Assembly: GCF_017310505.1 (NCBI RefSeq)
Contig: NZ_CP065957.1
Coordinates: forward strand, 496,001 to 560,000
Source of the DNA: Methylacidiphilum caldifontis
Lineage (GTDB): Bacteria; Verrucomicrobiota; Verrucomicrobiia; Methylacidiphilales; Methylacidiphilaceae
Direction: 5' to 3'
Length of the DNA stretch: 64,000 nucleotides
Under the pieces are notes generated by a model. The model saw only the letters and a program-made list of their open reading frames with translations. It ran no database searches and had not been told where the DNA came from. This document shows, in pieces, positions 48,607 to 59,026 of the stretch; the stretch's first letter is position 1; the number at the start of each line of letters is the position of its first letter. The position numbers and the translations under genes are program-made.

Positions 48607-51330
48607 CTAGAAACTTGCTCCGATACTTCCGTAGATTGTAAAGGGAGCTCCTGGATAGCCGAGTAGATAACCTGCTTGGTAAGCGATGGGGACATTAGGG
48701 TTGCCAGCGGTCCCGTAATAACCACCGCTGGTGATAAACTCATAGCCGTTGTAGCGTAGGTCGGTGATGTTCATTAGCGTTAAGTTGAAGTTGAACAATC
48801 GCTCTCGATCGAGGAACCGCAACGGGACTGATGCGTTAATTGAAGCGTTCAAAGTGTAGTACTGGGGCATTGTTGTACGGCTGGGTGCCCCCGTTTGGTT
48901 GTTGAAGACATATTGGTCGCCGTTGAAGAGAAACCAGCGGCTAAGGCGAAGGGAAACATTGCCGAACTGCTGAGTATGGAAAATGCCACCAGTAAGCATC
49001 AAACTGGGGACGTAGGGGACATGGCGACCATTGTAGACAACCTGTTGCGGTGTGCCAGGACTCACGACATAGCTTTTGTAGACTGCGTTCTCAACTGCGC
49101 CGTTCATGAATATGTGAAAGGTACCGAATGGGTTGTCGTCCAAAAAAAAGTCGGCTCCTTGGTAAATTGAAGTGCCAAGCCCAGTGATTGGTTGACCAAC
49201 GAAGTTGACCATGTTGATCGCCTGCTCGGCAAATCGAAGCCAGAAATAATTAGCGCCGAAAAGCATATTGTTGAGACCCGGCATATTTTCGAAATGAGTC
49301 TTGAAACCTCCGATTGCGTACTGCGCCAAGGAAAGACCATAGTAAGAGCTTGGAATCTTTTGAAAGAGACCCCCTCCCCCACCGACAGTATCAGTCTCAT
49401 AGGTTTCCGAATAGCTCCCGTAGAGGGCTAGCCAACGAGTAACCTCGTAGTTTAGAAGAATGGACGGCTCGACGCCGCTCAGATGACGGATAGCATTAGG
49501 TAGTTTTCCTTGATTATGGCTGGGATTGAATTGAAACGCTAAGGGGAAGTATTCCTGGGCATTCATCGAATAGGCTGTCCGGAAGACGTCGTAGCGGATA
49601 CTCGGAATAATCTGGAACGTCGTGATGGGTTGAACTGTATCCTGGAGATAGACAGCAATATCAGTCTGATCCCAGTAATTGTTTCTGTAGAAGTTGTTCG
49701 GAGTCAACTCCCCACCGGGAATATTTGTGCCTGGAAGGAAGTAGTTTGGATTATAGAATGCATTACGGCTGTTATATGTGGAGGAGATATAATAACCACC
49801 GATATCGACTGTGTTATAGGGAAGGACCCTGGTCAAGTCAACTAGGTCGCCGAAATCCCATTCGGAAGGGTTGTTGTACTCGAAAGCATTGGGAGCGTTT
49901 TGAAAAAAGTTGTAGTAACGGCTGTGGATACGCTGAGAGGCATTATAGAAAAGCATATTGTGGAGGGTCGTCTTCTTGTCTTCGTCAAGGTAGATGTTCT
50001 GCTTGGCATAAGCGATCTGGGTTGATTGCTTATCGAATTTGCGCCAGACGTCGTAGTTCAAGTTGCTGTAGAAGCCACTGGTCGCCTCGCTATAGGGAAT
50101 TCCTGGAATTGGGACTTGATTGGCATTCAGACCATTGATGGTAACGTAAGGATTGGCGTTGACCGGGAGGATGGTCGGACGGTAACCGCCCGCATTTGCA
50201 TACCAAGCTCCGAAGCTGATATCACCGGAATTAAAGTTCTTAATGGTCTTTCCATAAATTGCATACTGGTAGCTCGGACTGCGGAACCCATCCGGAGACA
50301 TTCGAAAGTTATTTCCATCGCCGACTCCACCAGAGATCACTGTCGACCAGCCGTTTATATTTCCAGTCCGGTAGTCAGCGGTCAAGAGCTTCTGACTGAA
50401 ACTGCCATAGACCATGTTGATGTCAGCGCCATAATGTTCGGTCGGCTGAATTGGGGTAAATTCGACCTGTCCTCCTACGTTGTCGTACCAGCGGCCGACA
50501 GCTGTACCCGGACCGTAGGTAACCGATGTACTCGAGATCATCATCATGATCGGCACTGATGGTGACTGCCAAAGACCTGTCGAAACATTGTTCATAGGCA
50601 CTCCGTCTAAGGTCATCATGATCGATGCTCCACCCGTGTATCCGCCAAAGCCACTCCACCCGTTGCCGATACCGTTGATCGAGACGGTATACTTCGTAGC
50701 ACCGGTGTTTCCGTACCCGTTAACGTTAACCCCTGGTGAGAACTGTAGAACTTGAGCTGCACCGGCAACTGGGCCAGCGCTCGCTGCGATGTTCTTATCG
50801 ATTACTCGGGTTGTCAGCCCAGACCGGAAAATCTGTTCCTGTGTGGGGGCTTGTGACGCTCCTTGTACTAGATCAGTAGGGGGCTCAAGCAGAGGATTGT
50901 TGACATCCGTCGAGACAGTGGTAGTGGGCATTTGGATAACTCCACCCTGATTGGTTGGTGCTGTTGTTTCACCCACATTTTCCGAGTTTGCCGTCGAAGA
51001 AGAAGCATCCGCCAGAAGCGGATGATTCTGAAGCATATCAGAAAGCGGTTGGTGTGTCGAGCTTCCCCCAAATACATCTTGAGGTCCGCTTACCGTGTTT
51101 TCCGTTTCTTGCGGAGGCTGATCCCAACTCGCAGGATCTCCAGACATGTTCCTAACTGTGGACGAATCTCCTTCTCCCGATAACGTGGGAGTTGAATTAA
51201 TCGAAGAATCCACTGCTTGAACAAGGGAAATCATACTTAAGAAAAGAATTGATAAGAAGAACCACCAAACTGGCCTATTTACTCTATTCTTTTGTGAACT
51301 CAATAAAACGATCGACTCTGCGTGTCCCAT
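48607..51330 (-). CDS. TonB-dependent outer-membrane receptor 2
   Basis: The 907-residue protein shares with receptor 1 the signal peptide (FFLSILFLSMISLVQA) and extension (MSGDPASWDQPPQETENT, NHPLLADASSSTANS), then diverges completely. A TonB-box-like TTTVST is followed by a plug with VLQFSPGVNVNGYGNTGATK, ISSTSVTYGPGTAVGRWYDN and a barrel ending GASIGASF-like with terminal Phe. The N-terminal start at 51330 is fixed by the conserved AAGGAG site; upstream ATGs lack one. Plug features (MMTLDGVPMNNVSTG) resemble receptors of the Fe-siderophore/cobalamin superfamily but not closely enough to name a ligand. Confidence 0.9.
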   Translation of the reverse strand: MGHAESIVLLSSQKNRVNRPVWWFFLSILFLSMISLVQAVDSSINSTPTLSGEGDSSTVRNMSGDPASWDQPPQETENTVSGPQDVFGGSSTHQPLSDMLQNHPLLADASSSTANSENVGETTAPTNQGGVIQMPTTTVSTDVNNPLLEPPTDLVQGASQAPTQEQIFRSGLTTRVIDKNIAASAGPVAGAAQVLQFSPGVNVNGYGNTGATKYTVSINGIGNGWSGFGGYTGGASIMMTLDGVPMNNVSTGLWQSPSVPIMMMISSTSVTYGPGTAVGRWYDNVGGQVEFTPIQPTEHYGADINMVYGSFSQKLLTADYRTGNINGWSTVISGGVGDGNNFRMSPDGFRSPSYQYAIYGKTIKNFNSGDISFGAWYANAGGYRPTILPVNANPYVTINGLNANQVPIPGIPYSEATSGFYSNLNYDVWRKFDKQSTQIAYAKQNIYLDEDKKTTLHNMLFYNASQRIHSRYYNFFQNAPNAFEYNNPSEWDFGDLVDLTRVLPYNTVDIGGYYISSTYNSRNAFYNPNYFLPGTNIPGGELTPNNFYRNNYWDQTDIAVYLQDTVQPITTFQIIPSIRYDVFRTAYSMNAQEYFPLAFQFNPSHNQGKLPNAIRHLSGVEPSILLNYEVTRWLALYGSYSETYETDTVGGGGGLFQKIPSSYYGLSLAQYAIGGFKTHFENMPGLNNMLFGANYFWLRFAEQAINMVNFVGQPITGLGTSIYQGADFFLDDNPFGTFHIFMNGAVENAVYKSYVVSPGTPQQVVYNGRHVPYVPSLMLTGGIFHTQQFGNVSLRLSRWFLFNGDQYVFNNQTGAPSRTTMPQYYTLNASINASVPLRFLDRERLFNFNLTLMNITDLRYNGYEFITSGGYYGTAGNPNVPIAYQAGYLLGYPGAPFTIYGSIGASF

Positions 51331-51660
51331 AGAACTCCTTGCATATTTCATAAAACTGGTTGGCACCGGTTAGCTTTTTACGTGGGTTCATTGGGAGGTG
51401 GGATAGTGGGCGATATTGCTCCTGGCTTATACTTACACGCCACATAAATACCCTACTCTTCGCTCCCAATCCTAAGTGACGGTCACTTTATCAAAGGATG
51501 CGAAGATTGCGTTGTAACAATTGCGTGAAAAATAAATGACAATCTAGTTTTTAGATCCTAAAAGAACTTGGTGTATCTGTTACAAATGTGTAACGACATG
51601 AATGACAATTACTTGTCGTAACAATATATAAATAACCTATTGCATATAAATAGGTAAGAA
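51331..51660 (-). promoter_or_regulatory. Promoter/leader module B of receptor 2
   Basis: On the minus strand this region mirrors module A. It holds the perfect inverted repeat GTTACA-N4-TGTAAC (51594-51579), a near-perfect second one (GTTAC-GACAA-GTAAT), the GTTACAA half-site and the conserved stretch TTTTTCACGCAATTGTTACA. Spacing from the main repeat to the start codon is 248 nt against 241 nt in module A. Further upstream a 7-bp inverted repeat ACCTATT/AATAGGT is present in this copy only. Conservation of non-coding DNA at this level indicates shared control or a recent copy event. Confidence 0.65.
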
Positions 51661-51904
51661 TGGTTCATTTGTCGTGAGTTTTTCTTTTAGTTTTTAAATG
51701 ATGATATGAATAGACAAAAATCTAGACAACATTGTAAAAAGACCTTAAAGATAACGCAAAAAACGGAAGGGATCTTTTCTAGAATCTTTTTTTCTCTGAG
51801 GAGGTTGACACAACCTCGACTGCCTTCACGGTAACGAACTGAATTTCTGAAAAGTAAGAGACACTACCCTTTTGTTGATAAAAGCCTAGGTAGTCTCTAT
51901 AGTA

Positions 51905-52249
51905 TTAAAAAGAGAGAACTGTCACACCTTCAGCGATGCGCTGCCGAATCTCGACGGCTCCTTTGACGAATCGTGCAGAAAGCATTTGATCTGGATCCAC
52001 ACCATAAGCTTCCAAGGAGACCTGGCAAGCGGCGATGTCCACCCCCATTTGCCGTAAATGGTCGAGGGCTTGCGCAATAATGGGGGTAGATTTCTGGTTC
52101 GAGCGTAGAATTTCGACACCCGGACCCAGCAAAAGAAGCTCAACCTTGGTTTCTGGCTGTTCAGCCATGATGCCCGTCATATGGAGAAGGGAATTCAGCC
52201 GCGGGAAAGCCTCCTTTCCCGTAGTCACTACGACAAGTAGCGCATGCAT
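51905..52249 (-). CDS. DsrE-family protein
   Basis: This 114-residue protein has the Rossmann-like DsrE fold signature: VVVTTGKEAFPRLNSLLHMT, VELLLLGPGVEILRSNQ, then HLRQMGVDIAACQVSLEAYG with the cysteine at the position used by sulfur-handling relatives. DsrE-like proteins move sulfur or bind small ligands at membranes. A good ribosome site (AAGGATT) precedes the ATG. It lies alone between receptor 2's promoter and a long gap, so no partner can be named. Confidence 0.8.
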   Translation of the reverse strand: MHALLVVVTTGKEAFPRLNSLLHMTGIMAEQPETKVELLLLGPGVEILRSNQKSTPIIAQALDHLRQMGVDIAACQVSLEAYGVDPDQMLSARFVKGAVEIRQRIAEGVTVLSF

Positions 52250-53026
52250 AATAATCCTTGCTAGAATGGTTCCTACTACATAAGTCCAACCAATGGGGCT
52301 GGACCACAGCGTCCTCCACTTGCGTTCCTTTGTCCTTTAGCATTGTTGTATATTCATTGTCAAATTATCTTTCTAGAACCAACCGTTGTTCACGGGACCC
52401 CTTTTTCCGCCTAAACCAAAATTCATTTTCTACAAAGATCAAAGTCAATCATGCTTTGTGGAGAACTCATTTTCACAAGATAGATATCAACATCTAGGCG
52501 TTTGGAGTTCGCATAATTACTTTTTAGAAAATCACCGTCCGTTGTTCATTAAAAGCACGTGCATTCATGGGATTGTTGCAAGCTGGGAACTGAGATAACT
52601 ACGCCTGAGATCTGCAAGCAATTCAATGGGCTTCACGTAGCGCCGATGAATGGCAATGTGGCAAGATTAAAGGGTAGCTTTTCTCCAATCTTGGATAACC
52701 AACGAATGCAATCGGGCTTAATTACTTAAAATTATGTGCAATAAATGACTCCATGAGCTGGATTATTTTTCAGGATGTAATCCTTACAATCAGAAGCCAA
52801 GCTGAGGTTAATGACTTGATCACTTCTTACTTTCCTTTGCAGTACAACATGATCAAGCTCAATCGCCACTTCTTTTTTGTCACTAGACCCTGCACATTTT
52901 TTCTCACAACCTCTTAACAATGTGATCTTAAATATCAATATTATGCTTTCTTAAGCTCTCTGATTATAAAGACCAGAAAAAATAAACTTTCTTCTTTAGA
53001 AACAAGAAATAAAAATAGATCATTTT
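52250..53026. other. Long gap with one doubtful small frame
   Basis: No firm gene was found in these 777 bp. A 68-codon minus-strand frame at 52732-52938 (KKEVAIELDHVVLQRKVRSD, then VINLSLASDCKDYILKNN) has a protein-like composition and may be a fragment of something, but I do not recognise it. Confidence 0.35.
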
Positions 53027-53683
53027 TCAAACTGCCTTGATTAGTTCTTCACCTTCTGCAGTCGCTTTGTTAACCGCTGAACTAACCCTATGTAGACTTA
53101 GGTCTCCCTGCCAAGGCCTAAGCAGTTCCAGATCCTTCTTTTCTTCTCCAGGTACTGGAGAAAGCCAACGGTCATAGTCAACCTGGTTCACAATGACCGG
53201 CATTCTATTATGAATCGGCCTTAGCTTTTCGCAAGCTTCCGTAACAATAATCGTAGCGGATTCTATGGTTTCACCAGGACCTTCCCAATGGTCCCAAAGC
53301 CCTGCAAAAGCAAATATCTCTTGACCAGGAATAGTAATATACCAAGGTTCTTTTTTGCCATTTAACATTTTCCATTCATAAAAGCCGTCTGTGGGAATAA
53401 GACATCTTCTTCGTTTAAAACTTTCTCGAAAAACGGGCTTGGTAGAAACGGTTTCAGCTCGTGCATTGATCAAGCTATAGCTGCTTTTCTTTTCCTTTGC
53501 CCAGTGAGTAATTAGTCCCCAGCGAAGCAGGTCAGCTTTGTTCTTTCCATCAGTTTTCCTTACAATCAGGATGGAGGTCGATGGAGCAATGTTGTAACGG
53601 GGTTGAATTTCAGGAAGTAGTTCTAGATTAAAAACCTGTTTTATGACTTTCGGTGGAGTATGAAGAGAAAATCGGCCGCACAT
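53027..53683 (-). CDS. SOS response-associated peptidase (HMCES/YedK family)
   Basis: The protein begins MCGRFSLHTPPKVIKQVFNL; the Cys at position 2 forms a covalent DNA-protein crosslink at abasic sites after Met removal. Other family residues are visible: PRYNIAPSTSI, INARAETVSTKPVFRESFKR, RRCLIPTDGFYEW and the HNRMPVIV motif with the catalytic His. Length is 218 residues, standard for YedK. It shields abasic sites in single-stranded DNA. The gene is alone with no operon partner. Confidence 0.95.
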   Translation of the reverse strand: MCGRFSLHTPPKVIKQVFNLELLPEIQPRYNIAPSTSILIVRKTDGKNKADLLRWGLITHWAKEKKSSYSLINARAETVSTKPVFRESFKRRRCLIPTDGFYEWKMLNGKKEPWYITIPGQEIFAFAGLWDHWEGPGETIESATIIVTEACEKLRPIHNRMPVIVNQVDYDRWLSPVPGEEKKDLELLRPWQGDLSLHRVSSAVNKATAEGEELIKAV

Positions 53684-53917
53684 AATGAGGTTATAGTTCT
53701 AAATAGCTTTAATAAATCTATTTTTCTATAGTCACTCTTCAAATAATCTCGAATAGTTCTTTATCATTTAATTTCTCATAAATGTTCCCATAAAAAATGA
53801 CATTTAATAGTAAAACTTCTAGATGCCCCAAAGACATATAAATAACCTGTGTTGTCTCCAGATGAACCTAACTAAAAAAGAACAAGTTATCCTGTTGGAT
53901 TAGACCATCTTTTTATC

Positions 53918-55516
53918 TCAATTTCCCAATACTTCAGAGATAAGGCGTGGCCCAAGTATGGCCGACGCTGCCAGCAAACCAGACATCATAACTCCTGCAA
54001 TACCTAGACCTGTACGACAACTGGCACCGCAAAGGAGAAGTCCATCAATCTCTGTCCTTGCTCCTGGGCGACCAAAAAGAAATTGTTTCGGTGTGGCTGC
54101 AATCCCATAGCCTGTTCCACCCGTTGACAGTGTATAGCGGCTATGCGTCAGTGGGCTTGCGAACTCTTTATAGACAATGTTCTCTGGTAAATTGGGAAAT
54201 GCACGCCGTGTGAGCTCGATGAGTCGTCTACCAAAGATTTCCTTGCGTTCCTTATAGAGAGTTTGATTTCGGTACCTATTGTTCTTTCCTTCTTCAGTCT
54301 GAACTGCCCATGCTTCAGGCTGGCTTGGAGCAACGGCTATAAGCTGCAGGTTATAAATCCCCTCTGGGGCAAGCCTTTTATTTGTTGGATCCTTAACAGA
54401 AGCAATTGAAACAAAAACTGTTGGAGCTTCTGGAAACTCTCCCCTAGCCACTTGTCGATATTGGAGTTCATGATCATAACTGGAATGGATCCAATAGTTG
54501 GTAGAGAAGTGATTTTGCTCGAAGACAGACTTACGTACACCCAGGTAGGCAACAAAAAGCGCAGGAGCCATTTCCCACTGGCGAACTCTTTGCAAGGATT
54601 TTGAAGGCATATTGTCTTCCCCTACCAGCTCCAAGAATGTCTGCTTAACATCGGCATTAGAAATGATATATTTACCCTCAACCTCTTGAACACCCAGATA
54701 GGGATTTCTAAACTGTACTCCAACGGCTTTTCCCTTTCGTACCAAGATCTTTAGGACCCGACTTCGAAGAAGTATCTTTCCCCCCGCTTCCCCGATTGCA
54801 GCTGCCAGTTTATCGGAGATGATTTGGCCACCACCTCTGGGGTAATAAGCCCCTTCCAAATAATGTTCAGCAATACCCGCCCCAATAAGCAGAGAAGCTC
54901 TACTCGGGGGAAGGGCGTAGTTAGCGTGTTGACCTGCAAGCACAGCTTGAAGAAGGAGATCAGAGGTACAACTTTGTAGAAACTCACCAAACGATCGGTT
55001 AGCCCAACGAAGAAGTTGTGGGGAGGAAAAAATATTCCAGAGGGTTTTCATGGGATTAGCCAATCCTCGGAGTAGCCGCTGCAATGAATAAAGAATAAGA
55101 CAATAGCGGTCAATTCCACCCCTTTGCTTAGGGAAACTTTCTATGAGTCGACTCCTAAAGACCTCTATACCTTTGGGAATGCGGAACGAAAACTCGGGGA
55201 AAAGAAGAGTATCGAAACCATTGGGATCCATCTCTTCAAAGACGATCGGCTCGGATCCCGCTGCACGCAAAATGGAGGGAATAAGGCCACCAGAATGACA
55301 GCCACCTAGATAGTGAAGTCCAATATCAAACTCGTATCCTGGACGCGAGAAGATCGTAGCATTTCCACCGGCAACTGTATGTTGATCAAGAACAAGGACT
55401 TTTTTCCCTCTGCGAGCTAGTAGGGCTGCAGCCGTTAACCCCCCGGTCCCAGCACCAATAACGATAGCATCGAATTTTGAATCTGGGAGAGTCCGGAAGC
55501 GGTCAGGAGTATTCAT
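53918..55516 (-). CDS. CrtI/retinol saturase-like FAD-dependent oxidoreductase
   Basis: The 532-residue protein has an N-terminal FAD-binding dinucleotide motif DAIVIGAGTGGLTAAALLAR, then LVLDQHTVAGGNATIFSRPG and FDIGLHYLGGCHSGG, and a C-terminal FAD segment LLCGASCRTGLGIAGVMMSG. The layout matches the family of phytoene desaturases, carotenoid isomerases and all-trans-retinol 13,14-reductases; the GLHYLGG segment favours the retinol saturase/CrtISO branch. A carotenoid-modifying role is inferred. No other carotenoid gene is adjacent. Confidence 0.82.
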   Translation of the reverse strand: MNTPDRFRTLPDSKFDAIVIGAGTGGLTAAALLARRGKKVLVLDQHTVAGGNATIFSRPGYEFDIGLHYLGGCHSGGLIPSILRAAGSEPIVFEEMDPNGFDTLLFPEFSFRIPKGIEVFRSRLIESFPKQRGGIDRYCLILYSLQRLLRGLANPMKTLWNIFSSPQLLRWANRSFGEFLQSCTSDLLLQAVLAGQHANYALPPSRASLLIGAGIAEHYLEGAYYPRGGGQIISDKLAAAIGEAGGKILLRSRVLKILVRKGKAVGVQFRNPYLGVQEVEGKYIISNADVKQTFLELVGEDNMPSKSLQRVRQWEMAPALFVAYLGVRKSVFEQNHFSTNYWIHSSYDHELQYRQVARGEFPEAPTVFVSIASVKDPTNKRLAPEGIYNLQLIAVAPSQPEAWAVQTEEGKNNRYRNQTLYKERKEIFGRRLIELTRRAFPNLPENIVYKEFASPLTHSRYTLSTGGTGYGIAATPKQFLFGRPGARTEIDGLLLCGASCRTGLGIAGVMMSGLLAASAILGPRLISEVLGN

Positions 55517-56194
55517 GTTGTATTGATATCTTGTATTAATGCCTACAGAAAAACCGAAGAACGATTTAAATCAAAGAAAGGGAAACTACAGTATCATAAA
55601 AATCAAGTAAGCTTATCACACATAACTCCTTGTAAAAAGGTGTTATTAAATTTGCTCATCAAAGAAACCCATTGAGATGGTTATAAAAATACAAAGTCTC
55701 AGTCCTACCCTTAAGCAAACAGGGTTATTTCTAGCCGCCTCTTACAGGCACTTTAGAGATAAAGAGACACTTGTTGCTACCGAGGAAATGCTTGTGCAAG
55801 GTTAAAGTTATAAAAAAGCAATTAGTTAAGGGACTTGGAGAAAGAAGGGTTGCTCAAGGCTTTTGTTTTTATCTTCCTACAATTTGCCATGTGCCATCGT
55901 AAGCAGCTTCAAGTTCCATTTCGTTTATCACCAAAACATTAAGTACCTTATCCCCCAAGTTCACAAAACGGGCTAACGAACTTTTGTCTTTCCGCTTTCT
56001 TTTTAAATTCAAAATCAAGCTATATGGAAATTTGAATAATTAGGACAAAAAAATGTTGTTCAATGCGTCGTTTAGTCTCTGTCTTGAAAGAATAGGACAA
56101 AAACGGGTCAAAATACAAGCAATTTACTGTTAGTCCTTTATTTCAATTATAGATATTTTCCTCCCAATATTATCAAAAATGAAGGCATAAAAGA
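55517..56194. other. Upstream region of receptor 3
   Basis: No gene found in 678 bp. The region must hold promoters for the divergent oxidoreductase and receptor 3. The GTTAC/GTAAC modules seen before receptors 1 and 2 are not present here. Confidence 0.4.
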
Positions 56195-58699
56195 ATGTTT
56201 TTTTCCTGTAGCCTAGATCTTTGGAAAAGTAGTTTTCCAATAAAACATATTTTTCAAAAGCCAATTTTTTTCTTTCTTTTCCTTTCCCAATCGCTTTTTA
56301 GCCAAACCATTCAATCACCTAATCCTGAAAATATTGCTTTGCTTCCTGAAATAACTGTTGAATCAGCCGCTCCTTCTTCAGAAGTTCTCCCCACGGAGAG
56401 TTCTTCAGTCTACGGACTAAATCTAAAAGTCCTTGATACTCCAAGACAAATCACCCCCATTAATCAAACTCTTATTCGCTCTTCTGGCATGGCCGCCCAA
56501 GGATATATTGATCCTCTAAGTACCGCTTTTTTAATAGCTGGAGCGATTAGCGAAAATAGTGGAGCAATGATGGCTGCTCCTTCTATCCGAGGAATGGCTG
56601 CTCAACCCTACATCAATGGTATTCAATTCACCTCTCTCCAAGCCGGAATGCCCCTTACACCATTTAACTGGAATATGGTTGAATCAGAAGATATTACCGA
56701 AGGACCCGCCAATGCCGTATTTGGTCAACAACAACCTGCTGGCGGGACTGTAAACTATATCACAAAACAGCCTTACTTTGATCAATTTCGAGGCCAACTT
56801 TGGGATACAACCGGTATGTATCAAAACTATATGTGGGGAGTAGATTTAGGAGGTCCAATCGATAAAGCCCACAACATCGCCTACCGGTTGAGCTACATGG
56901 GTATCGAAAATGGAAGCTACTATCAACCTAATGTGCATAACGATCAAGAAAACATTTATTTTGCCCTAGGTACTCGACCATCTGAAAACTATTCAGTCGA
57001 TTTTATCTCAGATTTTGGGACTTATGACTTTACTCCAATGATGTCTTGGATGAATAGACCAACCACAGCGCTTATCCAGAACGGACTTTACAATACAGGT
57101 GCTTTACCTCTTTCTCAAATCCAGATCGGACCAATAAATAATCCAGGGTTTGCAACATATGCTGGACCTTTGGAACCGATTAGTCGCCGATTGGTTGCCA
57201 ATAATCCCGAAAGTATAGGTAGAGCTTACAGCGGTTTTGTCCAGCTCATACAGAAATTGAAACTGGGAGAAAATATCCAGCTTAGGAACAATACTTTTGT
57301 CTACTATGGACGAAATGTCGTGGTTGCACCTGCCTCCTACTATACCGAAGTGGCTATGGGTGACTATGAGATCGATAACCGCACTGAATTGCTCATTTCT
57401 TTCTCCACACCAATCGGTCAATCGAAAGAAAATGTTGGGAAGCAAAAAAGCTTTTTAGGTCAACTACTCTTCGATCATCAGCTCGATACAGGAGTTGAAT
57501 GGGGATTTGAACATAATCTTGATTATGAATCTCAACTTTATTTTGGAAGTGCCAATGCTTGGGATATTCTCCGTACAAGTCCTACCAGTTGGAACTTTAC
57601 TCAAACCGCATTCTTTCAATCCCTGATCCGTAACCCACAAGCACCTGGGGGTGGAGAATGGCCAATTCCAGGATTGCCCGGTGTCTATTTCGAGCCTCTA
57701 AACGGAAGTGCGGGGACTACCGATTGCAACTACTGGACAGTCGCTCCTTTTTTTCAACATTATCTAGCAATTAGTGATAAGTTGTCAATCCTCATTGGTG
57801 CTCGAGCCACAACTTATTTCATTTCGAGTCAGACCCCACCTGGTACTCCCCCAGAACTGTTCGTCCAAGCACAAACCATCCAGGAACTTCCAATGATTAA
57901 TGCCAGTGTCAGTTACAAAGTTTTTCCCTGGTGGACAGCTTATTTTAATTACAACTTCCTCTATGTTGCCAATGTGGGAGCAGTTGGAGGATTTAATGTT
58001 TATCCCACTGGTTTACCTTCATCTGAATTTAACCTACAAGAGCAACTTTTTGAAGGCGGATTTAAATGGAGCCTTCTGCACGACAAGCTTTATGCGTCAC
58101 TGGCCGGTTTTTCCCAACAAATTCCACTTTTTAACTTCGTCGATGTCCCTCCCACCCTAGCTACAATAACAGGCTTAGAACTGAATCTTACCTATCAGCC
58201 GACTCGTCATTTCTGGATGCGTGCCGGCACCTTCTTTTCCCAAGGAGTTGAAGATTGGGCTGGACTTCCTTTTGGACCTCCCATGTCACAAACTTATTCT
58301 ACAGCTCTTGCTCTTCGAGCCAACTTACCCCTTAACAACTACCAAAGTTTTCCTCCAGCCAACTATCCCTTTATTGGTTGGCCTCAAGAGGTAATCAATG
58401 CCATGGTTAGCTATCAGACTGATTTGGGATTGGGCATAACTGTGGGCGGTCTTGTCATGAGTCCCCAATTTCTTGGATATAACTATGCGACAGCAATCCC
58501 CTGGCAATTTTTAATCAATGCTAGGGTATTCTACTCAGCCCCTAAATGGGAAGCTTCCCTTTGGATTTATAATCTAACAAACGAACACTACTGGCTACCT
58601 TATGCCATTGGTTCCATGCCGGATCGTACCAATGACTATGGGGGTATTGTTGCTGGCTTGCCCTTTTGGATACAAGGAACGGTAGCATGGAAATTTTAA
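56195..58699 (+). CDS. TonB-dependent outer-membrane receptor 3
   Basis: The 834-residue protein has a signal peptide (FFFLFLSQSLFS), a TonB-box-like EITVES near residue 50, the plug SSVYGLNLKVLDTPRQITPI, SIRGMAAQPYINGIQFTSLQ, ITEGPANAVFGQQQPAGGTV and a barrel ending AWKF. Plug and barrel align with receptor 1 throughout (for example the shared DLGGPI, GRPGQ-like and WQ..LN segments near the end). It lacks the 100-residue N-terminal extension and the shared promoter, so it is the simpler paralogue. No TPR gene follows. Confidence 0.9.
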   Translation: MFFSCSLDLWKSSFPIKHIFQKPIFFFLFLSQSLFSQTIQSPNPENIALLPEITVESAAPSSEVLPTESSSVYGLNLKVLDTPRQITPINQTLIRSSGMAAQGYIDPLSTAFLIAGAISENSGAMMAAPSIRGMAAQPYINGIQFTSLQAGMPLTPFNWNMVESEDITEGPANAVFGQQQPAGGTVNYITKQPYFDQFRGQLWDTTGMYQNYMWGVDLGGPIDKAHNIAYRLSYMGIENGSYYQPNVHNDQENIYFALGTRPSENYSVDFISDFGTYDFTPMMSWMNRPTTALIQNGLYNTGALPLSQIQIGPINNPGFATYAGPLEPISRRLVANNPESIGRAYSGFVQLIQKLKLGENIQLRNNTFVYYGRNVVVAPASYYTEVAMGDYEIDNRTELLISFSTPIGQSKENVGKQKSFLGQLLFDHQLDTGVEWGFEHNLDYESQLYFGSANAWDILRTSPTSWNFTQTAFFQSLIRNPQAPGGGEWPIPGLPGVYFEPLNGSAGTTDCNYWTVAPFFQHYLAISDKLSILIGARATTYFISSQTPPGTPPELFVQAQTIQELPMINASVSYKVFPWWTAYFNYNFLYVANVGAVGGFNVYPTGLPSSEFNLQEQLFEGGFKWSLLHDKLYASLAGFSQQIPLFNFVDVPPTLATITGLELNLTYQPTRHFWMRAGTFFSQGVEDWAGLPFGPPMSQTYSTALALRANLPLNNYQSFPPANYPFIGWPQEVINAMVSYQTDLGLGITVGGLVMSPQFLGYNYATAIPWQFLINARVFYSAPKWEASLWIYNLTNEHYWLPYAIGSMPDRTNDYGGIVAGLPFWIQGTVAWKF

Positions 58700-59026
58700 T
58701 GTAATCATGTTATAGTTTTTGAGTTTTGATTTAAGAAGTATTGTTATAACCAGGCTATAGTTTGTAGTATCCGATTTATACTTCCCTAATAGTTGATTAA
58801 AGGAAGAATTTTAACGAAATGCTATATGAATATTAATAGAGGTCTTTTTATAGAGCCTAGTTCTTTATATAGTATTTAGTGCTTTAATTAATAAAATGAT
58901 CAAATTACATTAATAGGTGATTTCATAAAAAATGAATTTAGATGTTTTTGCATTATGGAAAGAATTTTTGTTTTTTTGATAAACATTAGTCATCTCTATA
59001 CTTGATACTGTCCTTTTTTAGACGAT
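58700..59026. other. AT-rich gap after receptor 3
   Basis: Very AT-rich; no gene and no hairpin with U-tract that I would call. It probably contains the promoter of the gene at 59027. Confidence 0.35.
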
